64,000 bases of DNA from Geminicoccaceae bacterium (GCA_020638495.1 JACKIN010000007.1:1-64000); one strand, 5' to 3'; positions 25,416-34,748 are shown, counted from the stretch's first letter. A program made the numbers and translations. Notes: generated by a model from the sequence alone, not told the origin.

Positions 25416-25518
25416 AATCCTGATCCTGCGGCCGCGCAAGCGGCCGGGCTGGTCAGGGCTGCTGGCGGCGCTCGACACCGTCGACGCGGAGCGCTTCGCC
25501 GAGTGCTTTGCACCATGA
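25309..25518 (+). CDS. VapB/MazE-like antitoxin (orphan)
   Basis: This 69-residue AbrB-fold antitoxin reads MSDIAKVFRSGRFQAIRLPE at the start, then a DTDEVEITREGEILILRPRK strand region and a short toxin-binding tail. VapB proteins bind DNA and neutralise a PIN-domain VapC. No PIN-domain gene follows: an ATG overlaps the stop, but the frame carries no VapC sequence and ends quickly, so the toxin seems lost. GGAG lies nine bases before the ATG. Confidence 0.75.
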   Translation: MSDIAKVFRSGRFQAIRLPEKYRMDTDEVEITREGEILILRPRKRPGWSGLLAALDTVDAERFAECFAP

Positions 25519-25728
25519 CACGCAAAACCCGGGGCGGTTCGGCGCGACCTCGAGAAGGTGCGCCGGAACCTTCACCCCCGGCGTCGTCGTCTAAAATCTG
25601 GTGCGGTGGTCCAAGCTGCTGACGGGGAGGTGACCGACGGCATGAACTGTCAGACCTGCCTTCGTCAAGTGACGACAATACTGGTTTGGAATGTCTGGCA
25701 GCCTTTTTTGGCACTTCAATGCTGCCGA

Positions 25729-26385
25729 TCAGCGCGCCGCCACAATGGCGCCCGGGTCCACGGCTATCGCGATGCCGAAAAGAAGCTGATCCCCGAATGG
25801 CGTCTGAATGGCATATCCCTGACCGATGCCCCTGCCTTCGCCCACGACGCCGGTTACCGCGACCTGGCCGTCACCGCTCGTTTGCCCTCGACCGATACCG
25901 ACAGTGGCGGAAACGACATCGCTCTGCACCACGGGAAAGAACTTGACGCGGGCGTCTGCGCTGCCCGTAGGACCAAATGCCCCAGCGTCGATCTGATTGA
26001 TCCCTTCGTCACCCAAGCCGTACGCGCCATATGACACACCATCAGGCTGCGGAAACTCTCCCAACCGCTCGGCCTCCTGACGCAATGTGGAACCCGGCAC
26101 CGCGCCTACCCATAGCAGTGTCCCGGTAGCTTGACACGGAGGCTGGCAGGTTGCCGACGTGGCACCTTCAGCGGATCCGTCCAGGAAAAGACGTAGATAG
26201 GCATCGCTGAAATTGAGGTCATCAACTCCAGTACGTGCTGTCACTTGGATGCCGGTGAGGGCACGGCCAGCGACAACCGAATCGAGATCTAAATCATCAA
26301 GTATAAATATATCCGCAGCTCGGACATTTGCAGCGCATGACATTGCCAAAGCAAAAACCATCGCGAGCTTCATCGAGAACTGCAT
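25729..26385 (-). CDS. Secreted protein of unknown function
   Basis: This 218-residue product has a clear signal peptide (MQFSMKLAMVFALAMSCAAN, cleavage about residue 23 at VRA). The mature chain is acidic and glycine-rich and lacks cysteine-rich or membrane segments apart from one CQPPC. It begins DIFILDDLDLDSVVAGR, reminiscent of short repeat-bearing exported proteins, but I recognise no family. Base composition here and in the flanks (25519-25728, 26386-26620, where I see no gene) looks less GC-rich than the surroundings, suggesting transfer. The nearby antitoxin remnants support an accessory patch. Confidence 0.6.
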   Translation of the reverse strand: MQFSMKLAMVFALAMSCAANVRAADIFILDDLDLDSVVAGRALTGIQVTARTGVDDLNFSDAYLRLFLDGSAEGATSATCQPPCQATGTLLWVGAVPGSTLRQEAERLGEFPQPDGVSYGAYGLGDEGINQIDAGAFGPTGSADARVKFFPVVQSDVVSATVGIGRGQTSGDGQVAVTGVVGEGRGIGQGYAIQTPFGDQLLFGIAIAVDPGAIVAAR

Positions 26386-26620
26386 TTCTACCTCCCAATA
26401 CCATCAAAAGTTGCCGCATCTTAACTACACGCGCAATGGCACAATCGATGAGAGCGCACATTTTTTCCCACGCCCGTCAGCATGAATTGCGAATTTTCCT
26501 TTGAAGGTCAAGAGTGAATTCGCCATTCGCGCTCGTCGATGACGATGTTGGCATCGAGGGCTTGCATTGGGTCGATTGGCTGACCTGAAGTGGTCGGCCA
26601 ACCGCCACAACTCCGAACCC

Positions 26621-27991
26621 CTACCCCAATACCGTCGTCACCGCCTTCCCCATCCGATCGACGATATGGTCCGCTTCCCCCCGCGTCAGGCAGAGCGGCG
26701 GGGCGAAGCCGGCGATGTCGCCTTCGGGCATGGCCCGCGAGACGACGCCTTCGGCGAGGAGGGCGGCCACCACCCGGGCACCCACCTTCTCGTCGGCATC
26801 GAAGAAGCGCCGCTCGGCGCGGTCGGCGACGAATTCGACGGCCATGAGCAGGCCCTCGCCCCGGATCTCGCCGACACGGGGGTGGCCGCCCAGCCGGTCG
26901 CGCATGGCGGCGAGGAGATAGGCGCCCGTCTCGCCGGCGTTCTGCACGAGGCCGAGCTCGTCGATCAGCTCGAGATTGGCGATGCCGGCGGCGGCACCGA
27001 TGGGATGGGCCGAGTAGGTCCAGCCATGGCCAATGGGGCCGTTCTCGTCAGTGCCCTGCAGCAGGACATCCCACATCCGCTCGCCGATGATCGAGCCGGA
27101 GAGCGGTGCGTAGGCCGAGGTCAGGCCCTTGGCGATGGTGATGATGTCGGGCCGCATGCCGTAGTGGTCCGAGCCGAACATCGAGCCCAGCCGCCCGAAG
27201 CCGGTCACCACCTCATCGGCGACGAGGAGGATGTCGTGGCGGGCCAGGACCTCCTGGATGGCGGCCCAGTAGCCCGCGGGCGGCGGCACGAGGCCACCGG
27301 TGCCGAGCGCCGGCTCGCCGATGAAGGCGGCGATGGTGTCCGGCCCTTCCCTGGCGATCAGCGCCTCGAGCTCGGCCACGCAATATCCTGTGAAATCGGC
27401 CTCGGACATGGCGGGGTCGGGCCGGCGATAAAAATAGGGGGCGGTGGTATGCAGGACCCGGTCGAGCGGCAGGTCGAACTTCCGGTGGAAGAGGCCGAGC
27501 CCGGTGAGCGAGCCGGTCATCAGGCCCGAGCCGTGATAGCCGCGCCAGCGCGAGATGATCTTCTTCTTCGCGGTCCGGCCGAGGATGTTGTTGTAGTACC
27601 AGATCAGCTTGACGTTGGTCTCGTTGGCATCGGAGCCGCCGAGGCCGAAATAGACCTTCGACATGCCCTCCGGCGCCCGGTCCAGGATCATCCTGGCGAG
27701 GCGGATCGAGGCCTCGGTGCCGTGGCCGACATAGGCGTGGTAGTAGGCGAGCTGCTTCGCCTGGGCCGCGATCGCATCGGCGATCTCGGTCCGGCCATAG
27801 CCGACATTGACGCAATAGAGCCCGGCGAAGGCGTCGAGAAGGCGCTTACCGTCACGATCCTCGATCCACACGCCCGAGCCGCCGGTGATCACCCGGACGG
27901 CGCTGTCGCCGCGCGCATGGGATGCCAGATGGGTCGAGGGATGAAAGAAGGCCTCGCGATCCCAGGCGGCGAGCTGATCGTTGGCGAGCAT
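26621..27991 (-). CDS. atf: Class III aminotransferase, L-2,4-diaminobutyrate transaminase of ectoine catabolism
   Basis: This 456-residue PLP enzyme has PLP-Lys motif TIAKGLTSAYAPLSG, LLVADEVVTGFGR (cofactor Asp) and the omega-aminotransferase start FFHPSTHLASHARG. In ectoine degradation (DoeD/Atf) it turns L-2,4-diaminobutyrate into aspartate 4-semialdehyde with a keto-acid acceptor. It is the last gene of the minus-strand asnC-ssd-atf group, which is divergent from enuR-ueh-eut-doe, the order described for Ruegeria pomeroyi. By sequence alone it would only be called an omega-aminotransferase; the substrate rests on context. Confidence 0.9.
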   Translation of the reverse strand: MLANDQLAAWDREAFFHPSTHLASHARGDSAVRVITGGSGVWIEDRDGKRLLDAFAGLYCVNVGYGRTEIADAIAAQAKQLAYYHAYVGHGTEASIRLARMILDRAPEGMSKVYFGLGGSDANETNVKLIWYYNNILGRTAKKKIISRWRGYHGSGLMTGSLTGLGLFHRKFDLPLDRVLHTTAPYFYRRPDPAMSEADFTGYCVAELEALIAREGPDTIAAFIGEPALGTGGLVPPPAGYWAAIQEVLARHDILLVADEVVTGFGRLGSMFGSDHYGMRPDIITIAKGLTSAYAPLSGSIIGERMWDVLLQGTDENGPIGHGWTYSAHPIGAAAGIANLELIDELGLVQNAGETGAYLLAAMRDRLGGHPRVGEIRGEGLLMAVEFVADRAERRFFDADEKVGARVVAALLAEGVVSRAMPEGDIAGFAPPLCLTRGEADHIVDRMGKAVTTVLG

Positions 27992-28036
27992 TTTGTTCCC
28001 TTTGTCGAGACATGGCAGGCGTTGGCGGCGGTCGGG

Positions 28037-29509
28037 TCAGGCCCAGTCGCGGCAGACATATTTGACGTCGGTGAAGGCCTCGAGTCCCTGCCTCGCACCC
28101 TCGCGGGCGAGGCCGGACTGCTTCATCCCGCCGAAGGGGATGGGTGCCCCTGTGACCTTGGTCCGGTTGACGGCGACCATGCCGAACTGCAGGGCGCGGC
28201 TGAGGCGGTAGATGCGACGCGGGTCCTGGGTGTGGAGGTACGCCACGAGCCCGTACTCGGTGGCATTGGCGACTTGGAGGGCCTCGGCCTCGGTGTCGAA
28301 GGGTGCTATGGCCGCCACCGGCCCGAAGGTCTCCTCCTCGAACACCAGCGCATCGGTCGGCACGTCCGCCAGCACGGTTGCCGGGTAGTAGAGTGGCCCC
28401 AGGGGCGAGCGCGTACCGCCCGTGAGGCAGCGGGCACCGCGCGCCAGCGCGTCGGCGACGTGCGCCTCCTGCTTCTTGACCGCGCCCTCGTTCATCAGCG
28501 GGCCGAGGTCGCGGTCGTCGAGCCCGGGGCCCAGCGTCAGGGCGGCGGCGCGCTCGGCGAAGCGGGCGCAGAATGCCTCGTAGACCGGTCGCTCGACGAG
28601 CAGGCGGTTGGCGCCGAGGCAGTCCTGGCCGGTGGTCGCGAATTTCGCCTTGATCGCCTCGTCGACGGCGCGCTCCAGATCGGCGTCGGCGAAGACGATG
28701 AAGGGCGCGTGGCCACCAAGCTCGAGCACGAGGCGCTTTACCGTGTCGGCCGAGCGCCGGTAGAGCAGCCGGCCGATCTCGGTCGAGCCGGTGAAGGAAA
28801 GGGCGCGCACCCTTGGATCGCCGAGCCAGGGCTCGACCACGACCGGTGCCTGGCCGGTGACGACGTTGAAAACGCCCGCCGGGAAGCCGGCCCGGTCCGC
28901 CAGCTCGGCCAGGGCGAGGGCCGAGAACGGCGTCTCGTGCGAGGGGTGGACGAGTACCGTGCAGCCCGCAGCGAGCGCTGCCGCGGCCTTGCGGGTGATC
29001 ATGGCGCAGGGGAAGTTCCAGGGCGTGACGAGGGCCGCCACGCCGACCGGCTCGCGCCACAGCTCCACCTCCGCATCGGGCAGATGCGAGGTGACGCCCT
29101 CGATGTTGGGCCGCCTGGTCTCCTCCGCGTAGAACTCGACGAAGGAGGCGGCGTAGTCGATCTCGCCCCGGGCTTCGGAGAGCGGCTTGCCCTGCTCGAG
29201 CGTCATGATCCGGGCGAGGTCCTCGCGCGCGGCCAGCAGGAGCTCGTGCCAGCGGCGCAGCAGGCGGGCCCGCTCCTGCGGCAGGGTCGTGGCCCAGCCG
29301 GCGAAGGCGGCATCGGCGGCATCGACGGACTGAGCGCTCTGGGCACCCGAGAGGCTGGCGACCTCGCCGAGATTCGCACCATCGGCGGGATTGGCGACAC
29401 TGAAGAGCTGCCCGTCGGCGGCTTCGATCCATTTGCCGGCGATATAGGCCCGGCTTTGGAGCAGCGCCGGATTGGCGAGCGCGAATTTTTCGGACGCGGC
29501 CTGGACCAT
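28037..29509 (-). CDS. ssd: Aldehyde dehydrogenase, succinate/aspartate-semialdehyde type
   Basis: This 490-residue NAD(P)-dependent aldehyde dehydrogenase resembles GabD. Motifs are VTPWNFPCAMITRK, FTGSTEIGRLL, the general base Glu in LELGGHAPFIVF and the catalytic Cys in TTGQDCLGANR. In the ectoine pathway (DoeC/Ssd) it oxidises aspartate semialdehyde to aspartate, the final step. It lies 45 bp upstream of the aminotransferase gene that makes its substrate and about 120 bp downstream of asnC, on the same strand. Confidence 0.92.
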   Translation of the reverse strand: MVQAASEKFALANPALLQSRAYIAGKWIEAADGQLFSVANPADGANLGEVASLSGAQSAQSVDAADAAFAGWATTLPQERARLLRRWHELLLAAREDLARIMTLEQGKPLSEARGEIDYAASFVEFYAEETRRPNIEGVTSHLPDAEVELWREPVGVAALVTPWNFPCAMITRKAAAALAAGCTVLVHPSHETPFSALALAELADRAGFPAGVFNVVTGQAPVVVEPWLGDPRVRALSFTGSTEIGRLLYRRSADTVKRLVLELGGHAPFIVFADADLERAVDEAIKAKFATTGQDCLGANRLLVERPVYEAFCARFAERAAALTLGPGLDDRDLGPLMNEGAVKKQEAHVADALARGARCLTGGTRSPLGPLYYPATVLADVPTDALVFEEETFGPVAAIAPFDTEAEALQVANATEYGLVAYLHTQDPRRIYRLSRALQFGMVAVNRTKVTGAPIPFGGMKQSGLAREGARQGLEAFTDVKYVCRDWA

Positions 29510-29629
29510 GACGCGACCTCCCTCGGCTGGTGCTGCGGCAGGCCCGAATCTAGCGCGGCCGCCCCAGCGATTTTCTCCGCATTCGGCCGCCGTGACAGAG
29601 ATTTTCTCTCTTTTCCCGGGTTTTCGCCG

Positions 29630-30118
29630 TCAATCCGGCCGCTGGCCGAGCAGCAGTTCGAGCGGCGGTGGCCCGGACTTCACCTCCTTGGTCATGACAT
29701 AGGTGAAGTAGCGCTCGAGCCCGATCCGCGCCTCGAGCAGCCCGTCGATCAGGCGCTGATAATCGGCGATGTCCCGCGCCAGCACCTGCAGGAGGTAGTC
29801 GAAGCCGCCGCCGAGCGCCCAGGCGTTGGTGATCGCCTCGCAGCCTTCGATATGCCGCTCGAACACGGCAAAGCTGTCGGCGCGATGCGCCTCGAGCTCG
29901 ACCAGCACGAAGACGGTAATGTGCGGGGCGATCCGGGCGAGCGCCACCTCGGTCCGATAGCCGCGGATCAGGCCGCACTGCTCCAGCCGCTTCAGCCGCT
30001 CGCCACAGGGCGTGGCGGAGAGATTAACCCGGCGTGCCAGCTCGGTCTTCGCGATCCGCCCTTCGGTCGCGAGGATCTGCAGCATCCGGATATCGCGGTC
30101 GTCGAGGGCGACGTGCAT
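29630..30118 (-). CDS. asnC: Lrp/AsnC-family regulator of ectoine catabolism
   Basis: This 162-residue Lrp/AsnC-type regulator has an N-terminal helix-turn-helix (residues about 5-60, IAKTELARRVNLSATPCGER) and a C-terminal RAM ligand domain (VFVLVELEAH, GGFDYLLQVLARDIADYQ). The family senses amino acids as octamers. AsnC-type proteins (DoeX in Halomonas) accompany ectoine-degradation genes. It faces enuR across a 63-bp divergent gap and precedes ssd and atf. The ATG at 30118 gives the normal family length; the frame open to 31618 is a shadow of enuR. Confidence 0.93.
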   Translation of the reverse strand: MHVALDDRDIRMLQILATEGRIAKTELARRVNLSATPCGERLKRLEQCGLIRGYRTEVALARIAPHITVFVLVELEAHRADSFAVFERHIEGCEAITNAWALGGGFDYLLQVLARDIADYQRLIDGLLEARIGLERYFTYVMTKEVKSGPPPLELLLGQRPD

Positions 30119-30181
30119 GTCTGGGCCTAGGCCCGCCGCCGGCGGCTTGTCAATCGGCCCAAGCCGCGGCAAGAATGTCTC

Positions 30182-31570
30182 ATGACAATGTGGCAGCCGC
30201 GCAGGGACGAGCTGAAGCGCCCGGTCTACCGGTCCCTGGCGCAGAGCCTGATCGAGGCAATCGAGTCCGGGCGAATGGCGCCGGGCACGCGGCTGCCGAC
30301 GCACCGGGCGCTGGCCTTCGATCTCGGCCTGAGCGTGCAGACCGTCAGCCGCGCCTATGACGAGCTGGTCCGGATGGGCGTCATTACCGGGGCGGTCGGG
30401 CGCGGCAGCTTCGTCGCCAACGGGCGGGTCGACCCGCGCTCGCCCTGGCACCGGCCGCCGCCGAGCGAGCGCGTGATCGACTGCTCCATGCTGGTGCCGG
30501 TCACCGGCGAGATCCACGAGCAGCGGGTATCGGCGGTGCTGGCCGGGCTCGCCGCCGACCCGCCCGAGGCGGCGCTCTTCTCGTTCCGGCCGCGCGAGAC
30601 GCTTCGGGCGCATGGCGAGCTGGCGCGGGTCTGGCTCCTGGGCTGCGGCCTCGAGCTCGATGCCGAGCGGCTGCTGCCGACCAACGGCAACACCTCGGCC
30701 ATGACCGTGGCGCTGATGACGGCGGCGGTGCCGGGCGATCTCGTCGCCACCGAGGCGATGGGCCATCACACGCTCCCCTCGCTCACCGCGACGCTCGGCC
30801 TGCGCCTCGCCGGGCTGGCGATGGATCAGGACGGTGTGCTGCCCGATGCGTTCGACCGGCTCTGCCGGACGACGACGGTCCGGGCGCTCTTCGTGCAGCC
30901 GGAGGGGCTTGGTGCCACCGCGGCCCGGATGGGGGAGGAACGCCGCCGGGCGCTGGTGGCGCTCGCCCGCCAGCACGACGTCTGGCTCATCGAGAACGAC
31001 GCCTGGGGGCCCCTGCAGCCCGATCGCCCGCCGCCGCTCGCGGCCCTGGCGCCCGAGCGCAGCTTCTACTTCACCGGCCTCACCAAGTGTCTCCTGCCGG
31101 GCCTGCGCATCGCCTGGCTGGTCGTGCCCGAGCGCCTGGTCGCGGCCGCCCGGACGCGCCATCTGGTGACCAGCTGGATGGCGACGCCGCTGATTGCCGA
31201 GATCGCGTCCCGCTGGATCGCCGATGGCACGGCGGCCGAGCTGCTCCGCTGGCAACGGCAGCAGCTCGCTCGGCGAAACGACCTGGCGCAGCGCCTCCTT
31301 GCCGGCATCGGCCACGCGGCGACGCCCCATGGCCTGCATGTCTGGCTGCCCTTGCCCGAGCCATGGAGCGAGGCGGCGTTCGTCGCCCATGCCCGACACT
31401 ACTGTGTCGCCGTCGCCGCCGGGTCGAGCTTCGCCATCGGCGACCAGCCGCGGGCCCAGGGAATCCGCGTCTGCCTCGGCGCCGGCAGCGAGGCCGAGCT
31501 GGAGGAGGGCCTCACGGTGCTGGCGCGCCTGGCCAGCAGCCGACCGGAGCCGGCGCTGCTGGCGGTTTGA
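30182..31570 (+). CDS. enuR: MocR/GabR-type regulator EnuR
   Basis: This 462-residue protein fuses an N-terminal GntR winged helix (about 10-80, RLPTHRALAFDLGLSVQTVS) to a class I aminotransferase-like domain. The PLP lysine falls at residue 302 in FTGLTKCLLPGLR, the same number I recall for R. pomeroyi EnuR Lys302. EnuR represses the ectoine-import and -catabolic genes and is released by pathway intermediates that react with PLP (acetyl-diaminobutyrate or diaminobutyrate). Directly upstream of the TRAP transporter and divergent from asnC, it is in its known position. Confidence 0.93.
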   Translation: MTMWQPRRDELKRPVYRSLAQSLIEAIESGRMAPGTRLPTHRALAFDLGLSVQTVSRAYDELVRMGVITGAVGRGSFVANGRVDPRSPWHRPPPSERVIDCSMLVPVTGEIHEQRVSAVLAGLAADPPEAALFSFRPRETLRAHGELARVWLLGCGLELDAERLLPTNGNTSAMTVALMTAAVPGDLVATEAMGHHTLPSLTATLGLRLAGLAMDQDGVLPDAFDRLCRTTTVRALFVQPEGLGATAARMGEERRRALVALARQHDVWLIENDAWGPLQPDRPPPLAALAPERSFYFTGLTKCLLPGLRIAWLVVPERLVAAARTRHLVTSWMATPLIAEIASRWIADGTAAELLRWQRQQLARRNDLAQRLLAGIGHAATPHGLHVWLPLPEPWSEAAFVAHARHYCVAVAAGSSFAIGDQPRAQGIRVCLGAGSEAELEEGLTVLARLASSRPEPALLAV

Positions 31571-31595
31571 AGAGCGCTCAAGTCGAGCCCCGGCG

Positions 31596-31647
31596 ATTGT
31601 CATGATGCAATAAAGCAATTGACACGGTATCGAGTCTCACAAAGCTT
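31596..31647 (+). promoter_or_regulatory. Candidate promoter/operator of the ectoine operon
   Basis: TGTCA (31598-31602) and TGACA (31620-31624) form an inverted repeat, with a direct GCAAT pair between them. TTGACA at 31619 fits a -35 box; AAGCTT, 17 bases on, is a poor -10. The AT-rich patch stands out in the 174-bp gap before uehA and is where EnuR would be expected to bind. No operator is proven by sequence alone. Confidence 0.4.
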
Positions 31648-31744
31648 ACAGGCAATCGGGCAACGCCAGTCTCCGTCGCCGGAACACTACCGGTCGTGGT
31701 CGATTGGCGATGCTGCATACAAGAATGCCTTAGGGGAGCCACCC

Positions 31745-32761
31745 ATGACGATGACACGCCTCCTGGCCGGCACGGCCACTCTCGCCCTCCTCGCCGGCCC
31801 CTTGCTGGCCGCCGGGGCCGCCGCCGACACCTGGCGCTACGCCTTCGAGGAATCCATGGACGAGGTGCAGGGCCAGTACGCCCAGAAGTTCAAGGAGCAC
31901 ATCGAGGCCAACAGCGACCACGAGATCCAGCTCTTTCCCTACGGCACGCTCGGCGAATCCGCCGACATCATGGAGCAGACGCAGTCCGGCATCCTCCAGT
32001 TCGTCGACCAGTCGCCGGGCTTCACCGGTGCGCTCATCCCTGAGGCTCAGGTCTTCTTCGTCCCCTATCTCCTGCCCACCGACCAGGAGAAGCTCGGCCG
32101 GTTCTTCCGCGACAGCAAGGCGATCAACGAGGACTTCCAGGACCTCTACGCCGAGCAGGGCCTGGAGCTTCTGAAGATGTTCCCCGAGGGCGAGGTGGCG
32201 ATGACCACCAAGTCGCCGGTCGAAGGCTGTGACGATCTGAACGAGGTCAAGTTCCGCGTGATGACCAACCCGCTCCTGGTCGAATCGTACCGCGCCTTCG
32301 GTGCCACCCCCACGCCCCTGCCCTGGGGCGAGGTCTATGGCGGCCTGCAGACCAACATCATCCAGGGCCAGGAGAACCCGACCTTCTATCTCTACTCCAA
32401 CAAGCTCTACGAGGTGACCGACTACATCACCTATGCCGGCCACAACAACTTCACGACGGCGGTGATGGCCAACAAGGACTTCTATGACGGGCTGGCGGCG
32501 GAAGACCAGCAGGTCATCCAGGACGCGGCGAGCGCCGCCTTCGACTTCATCCTCGACTACCAGAAGGGCCTCGCCGAGAGCGAGCTCGCCAAGATCAAGG
32601 AAGCGAAGCCCGAGATGACGGTCACCGTCCTCACGGACGAGCAGCGCGCCTGCTTCAAGGAGGCCGCCGCCGAGGTCGAGGCGATGTACATCGACATGAC
32701 CGGCGAGCGCGGCAGGGAGATCCTCGAGCAGATGAAGCAGGACCTCGCCGCCGTCGAGTAG
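31745..32761 (+). CDS. uehA: Ectoine TRAP transporter substrate-binding protein
   Basis: This 338-residue DctP-family periplasmic protein begins with a signal peptide ([20 protein letters not shown], cleavage near residue 27). Its mature start, [20 protein letters not shown], and the ligand-binding Arg region [14 protein letters not shown] and [10 protein letters not shown] fit TeaA/UehA, where Glu, Arg, Asn and aromatic residues hold ectoine. It delivers ectoine or hydroxyectoine to the UehBC permease. ATG 31745 follows AGGGGAG. A stem-loop separates it from uehB. Confidence 0.93.
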   Translation: MTMTRLLAGTATLALLAGPLLAAGAAADTWRYAFEESMDEVQGQYAQKFKEHIEANSDHEIQLFPYGTLGESADIMEQTQSGILQFVDQSPGFTGALIPEAQVFFVPYLLPTDQEKLGRFFRDSKAINEDFQDLYAEQGLELLKMFPEGEVAMTTKSPVEGCDDLNEVKFRVMTNPLLVESYRAFGATPTPLPWGEVYGGLQTNIIQGQENPTFYLYSNKLYEVTDYITYAGHNNFTTAVMANKDFYDGLAAEDQQVIQDAASAAFDFILDYQKGLAESELAKIKEAKPEMTVTVLTDEQRACFKEAAAEVEAMYIDMTGERGREILEQMKQDLAAVE

Positions 32762-32775
32762 CGGGCCGTACCAGA

Positions 32776-32808
32776 CCCGGCGCCGGGCGGCGGCCGCCCG
32801 ACGCCGGG
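32776..32808 (+). promoter_or_regulatory. Intergenic stem-loop between uehA and uehB
   Basis: CCCGGCG and CGGGCG pair with CGCCCG and CGCCGGG, separated by one C-A mismatch, around a GCGGC loop. There is no T-run. The placement just after the binding-protein stop matches the hairpin at 19689-19724 and would favour high uehA mRNA levels relative to the permease genes. Confidence 0.6.
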
Positions 32809-32846
32809 GCTTCGACCCATGGCAGCTCCTTCGAGGATATCGGCCG

Positions 32847-33425
32847 GTGACGGAACAGACCCGAGAGTCGATCCACGCATCGTCCCTGCCGGGGATTCTC
32901 GGCACCATCGACAGCCTGATCAGCCGGATCGAGTCGGTCATGCTGGCCGTTGGCGTCCTCTTGATGGCGCTGAACACCATCGCCAACGTCGTCGGCCGGT
33001 TCGTCTTTCAGAGCAGCCTCTACTTCTCCGAGGAGCTCAACAGCATCCTCATCATCCTGATCACCTTCGCCGGCATCAGCTATGCGGCCCGGCACGGCCG
33101 GCACATCCGCATGTCCGCCATCTTCGATACCCTGCCACCAGGCGGCCGAAGGACGATGATGGTGATCATCTCCCTCGTCACAGCCGTCTTCATGCTCGGG
33201 CTCTGCTGGTACTCGATCGGCTATATCGAGACCCAGGCGGGCCGCGGCCGCGTGCTGCCGGCCCTGCAGATCCCCATCTGGTGGACGCTGGTCTGGGTGC
33301 CGGTGGGCTTCTTCATGACCGGCATGCAGTACCTCCTGACCGCGATCAGGAACCTCACGGCCAAGGACGTCTACCTCTCGACCACCGTGCTCGAGGGCTA
33401 CGACAACGACGAGACGGAAGTCTAG
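32847..33425 (+). CDS. uehB: Ectoine TRAP transporter small permease
   Basis: This 192-residue DctQ-type subunit has four membrane helices (first around [20 protein letters not shown], last around [19 protein letters not shown]). The conserved ARHGRHIRM segment lies between helices 2 and 3. It pairs with the large DctM subunit to form the sodium-driven channel. The start is GTG 32847, preceded by GAGGATATC. The gene ends 12 bp before uehC. Confidence 0.92.
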   Translation: MTEQTRESIHASSLPGILGTIDSLISRIESVMLAVGVLLMALNTIANVVGRFVFQSSLYFSEELNSILIILITFAGISYAARHGRHIRMSAIFDTLPPGGRRTMMVIISLVTAVFMLGLCWYSIGYIETQAGRGRVLPALQIPIWWTLVWVPVGFFMTGMQYLLTAIRNLTAKDVYLSTTVLEGYDNDETEV

Positions 33426-33437
33426 GGAAAGGCGGCC

Positions 33438-34724
33438 ATGGCGCTCACCATCTTCGTCATCATGATCGTGCTGCTGCTGCTCGGCTTCCCGATGATGATC
33501 CCGCTCATCGCCGCGGCCTTTGTCGGCTTCTTCACGCTCTTCGGCGGCTTCTCGCAGCTCGAGACCATGGTCCAGCAGATGATGGCCGGCATCCGCCCGG
33601 CCTCGCTGATCGCCGTGCCGATGTTCATCTTCGCCGCCGACATCATGACCCGCGGCCAGTCGGCCGACCGGCTGATCGACATGGTCATGAAGTTCATGGG
33701 CCACGTCAAAGGCGGGCTCGCCGTCTCGACCGCCGCCGCCTGCACCATGTTCGGCGCCGTCTCGGGCTCGACACAGGCGACGGTCGTCGCCGTCGGTGGC
33801 CCTCTCAGGCCCCGCATGCTGCAGGCCGGCTACAAGGACAGCTTCGTCCTGGCCCTGATCGTCAACGCCTCTGACATCGCCTTTTTGATCCCGCCGTCGA
33901 TCGGCATGATCATCTATGGCGTCGTCTCCAACACCTCGATCTCGGAGCTCTTCATCGCCGGCATCGGGCCGGGCCTGCTGATTCTCGCTTTGTTCTCGGC
34001 CTATTCGGTCTTCTACGCGATCAGGCACAACGTGCCGACGGAGCCGCGCGCCTCCTGGGGCGAGCGGCTCGTGGCGGTGCAACGGGCGCTCTGGCCGCTC
34101 GGCTTTCCGGTCATCATCATCGGCGGCATCTATGGCGGCATCTTCTCGCCGACCGAGGCCGCCGCCGCCTGCGTGCTCTACGCGCTGATCCTCGAGGTTG
34201 TCGTCTTCCGCTCGATCAGCATCCCCGACGTCTACCGCACCGCGCAGTCCACCGGGCTGATCACCGCTGTCGTCTTCATCCTGGTCGCCGCCGGCGCCGC
34301 CTTCTCCTGGGTCATCTCGTTCGCCCAGATCCCGCAGGCCATCCTGGGCTCGATCGGCATCGACCAGATGGGCCCCTACGGCGTGCTCTTCGTCATCTCG
34401 ATCGCCTTCTTCATCGCCTGCATGTTCGTCGACCCGATCGTCGTGATCCTGGTGCTGGTGCCGATCTTCGCGCCGGTGGTCCAGTCGGTCGGCCTCGATC
34501 CGGTGCTGGTCGGCACGATCATCACGCTGCAGGTCGCCATCGGCTCGGCGACACCGCCCTTCGGCTGCGACATCTTCACGGCGATCGCGATCTTCAAGCG
34601 GCCCTATATCGAGGTGATCCGCGGCACCCCGCCCTTCATCGTCATGCTGCTCGGCGCCTCGGTGGCGCTCATCTTCTTCCCGCAGATCGCGCTCTTCCTG
34701 CGCGATCTCGCCTTCGCCAAGTAA
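33438..34724 (+). CDS. uehC: Ectoine TRAP transporter large permease
   Basis: This 428-residue DctM-type subunit has about 12 membrane helices. Family features are LLLLGFPMMIPL at the start, SGSTQATVVAVG in the scoop region, DIAFLIPPSIGMIIYGVV, the central GGIYGGIFSPTEAAA and QVAIGSATPPFGCDIF. It carries out sodium-coupled uptake of the substrate held by UehA. Gene order uehA-uehB-uehC matches the ectoine system of marine alphaproteobacteria. Confidence 0.94.
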   Translation: MALTIFVIMIVLLLLGFPMMIPLIAAAFVGFFTLFGGFSQLETMVQQMMAGIRPASLIAVPMFIFAADIMTRGQSADRLIDMVMKFMGHVKGGLAVSTAAACTMFGAVSGSTQATVVAVGGPLRPRMLQAGYKDSFVLALIVNASDIAFLIPPSIGMIIYGVVSNTSISELFIAGIGPGLLILALFSAYSVFYAIRHNVPTEPRASWGERLVAVQRALWPLGFPVIIIGGIYGGIFSPTEAAAACVLYALILEVVVFRSISIPDVYRTAQSTGLITAVVFILVAAGAAFSWVISFAQIPQAILGSIGIDQMGPYGVLFVISIAFFIACMFVDPIVVILVLVPIFAPVVQSVGLDPVLVGTIITLQVAIGSATPPFGCDIFTAIAIFKRPYIEVIRGTPPFIVMLLGASVALIFFPQIALFLRDLAFAK

Positions 34725-34748
34725 CCGGGCCAAGTGACAGGAGACGGC

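Noticed and set aside
25514..25620. A VapC toxin gene overlapping the vapB stop
   Set aside because: The ATG at 25514 opens a short frame with no PIN-domain residues.
31532..31563. Hairpin GCCAGCAGC/GCTGCTGGC at the end of enuR as another family-1 repeat or terminator
   Set aside because: It is coding, lacks the TTC hairpin and TCGGATC linker, and has no T-run; a chance palindrome is likely.
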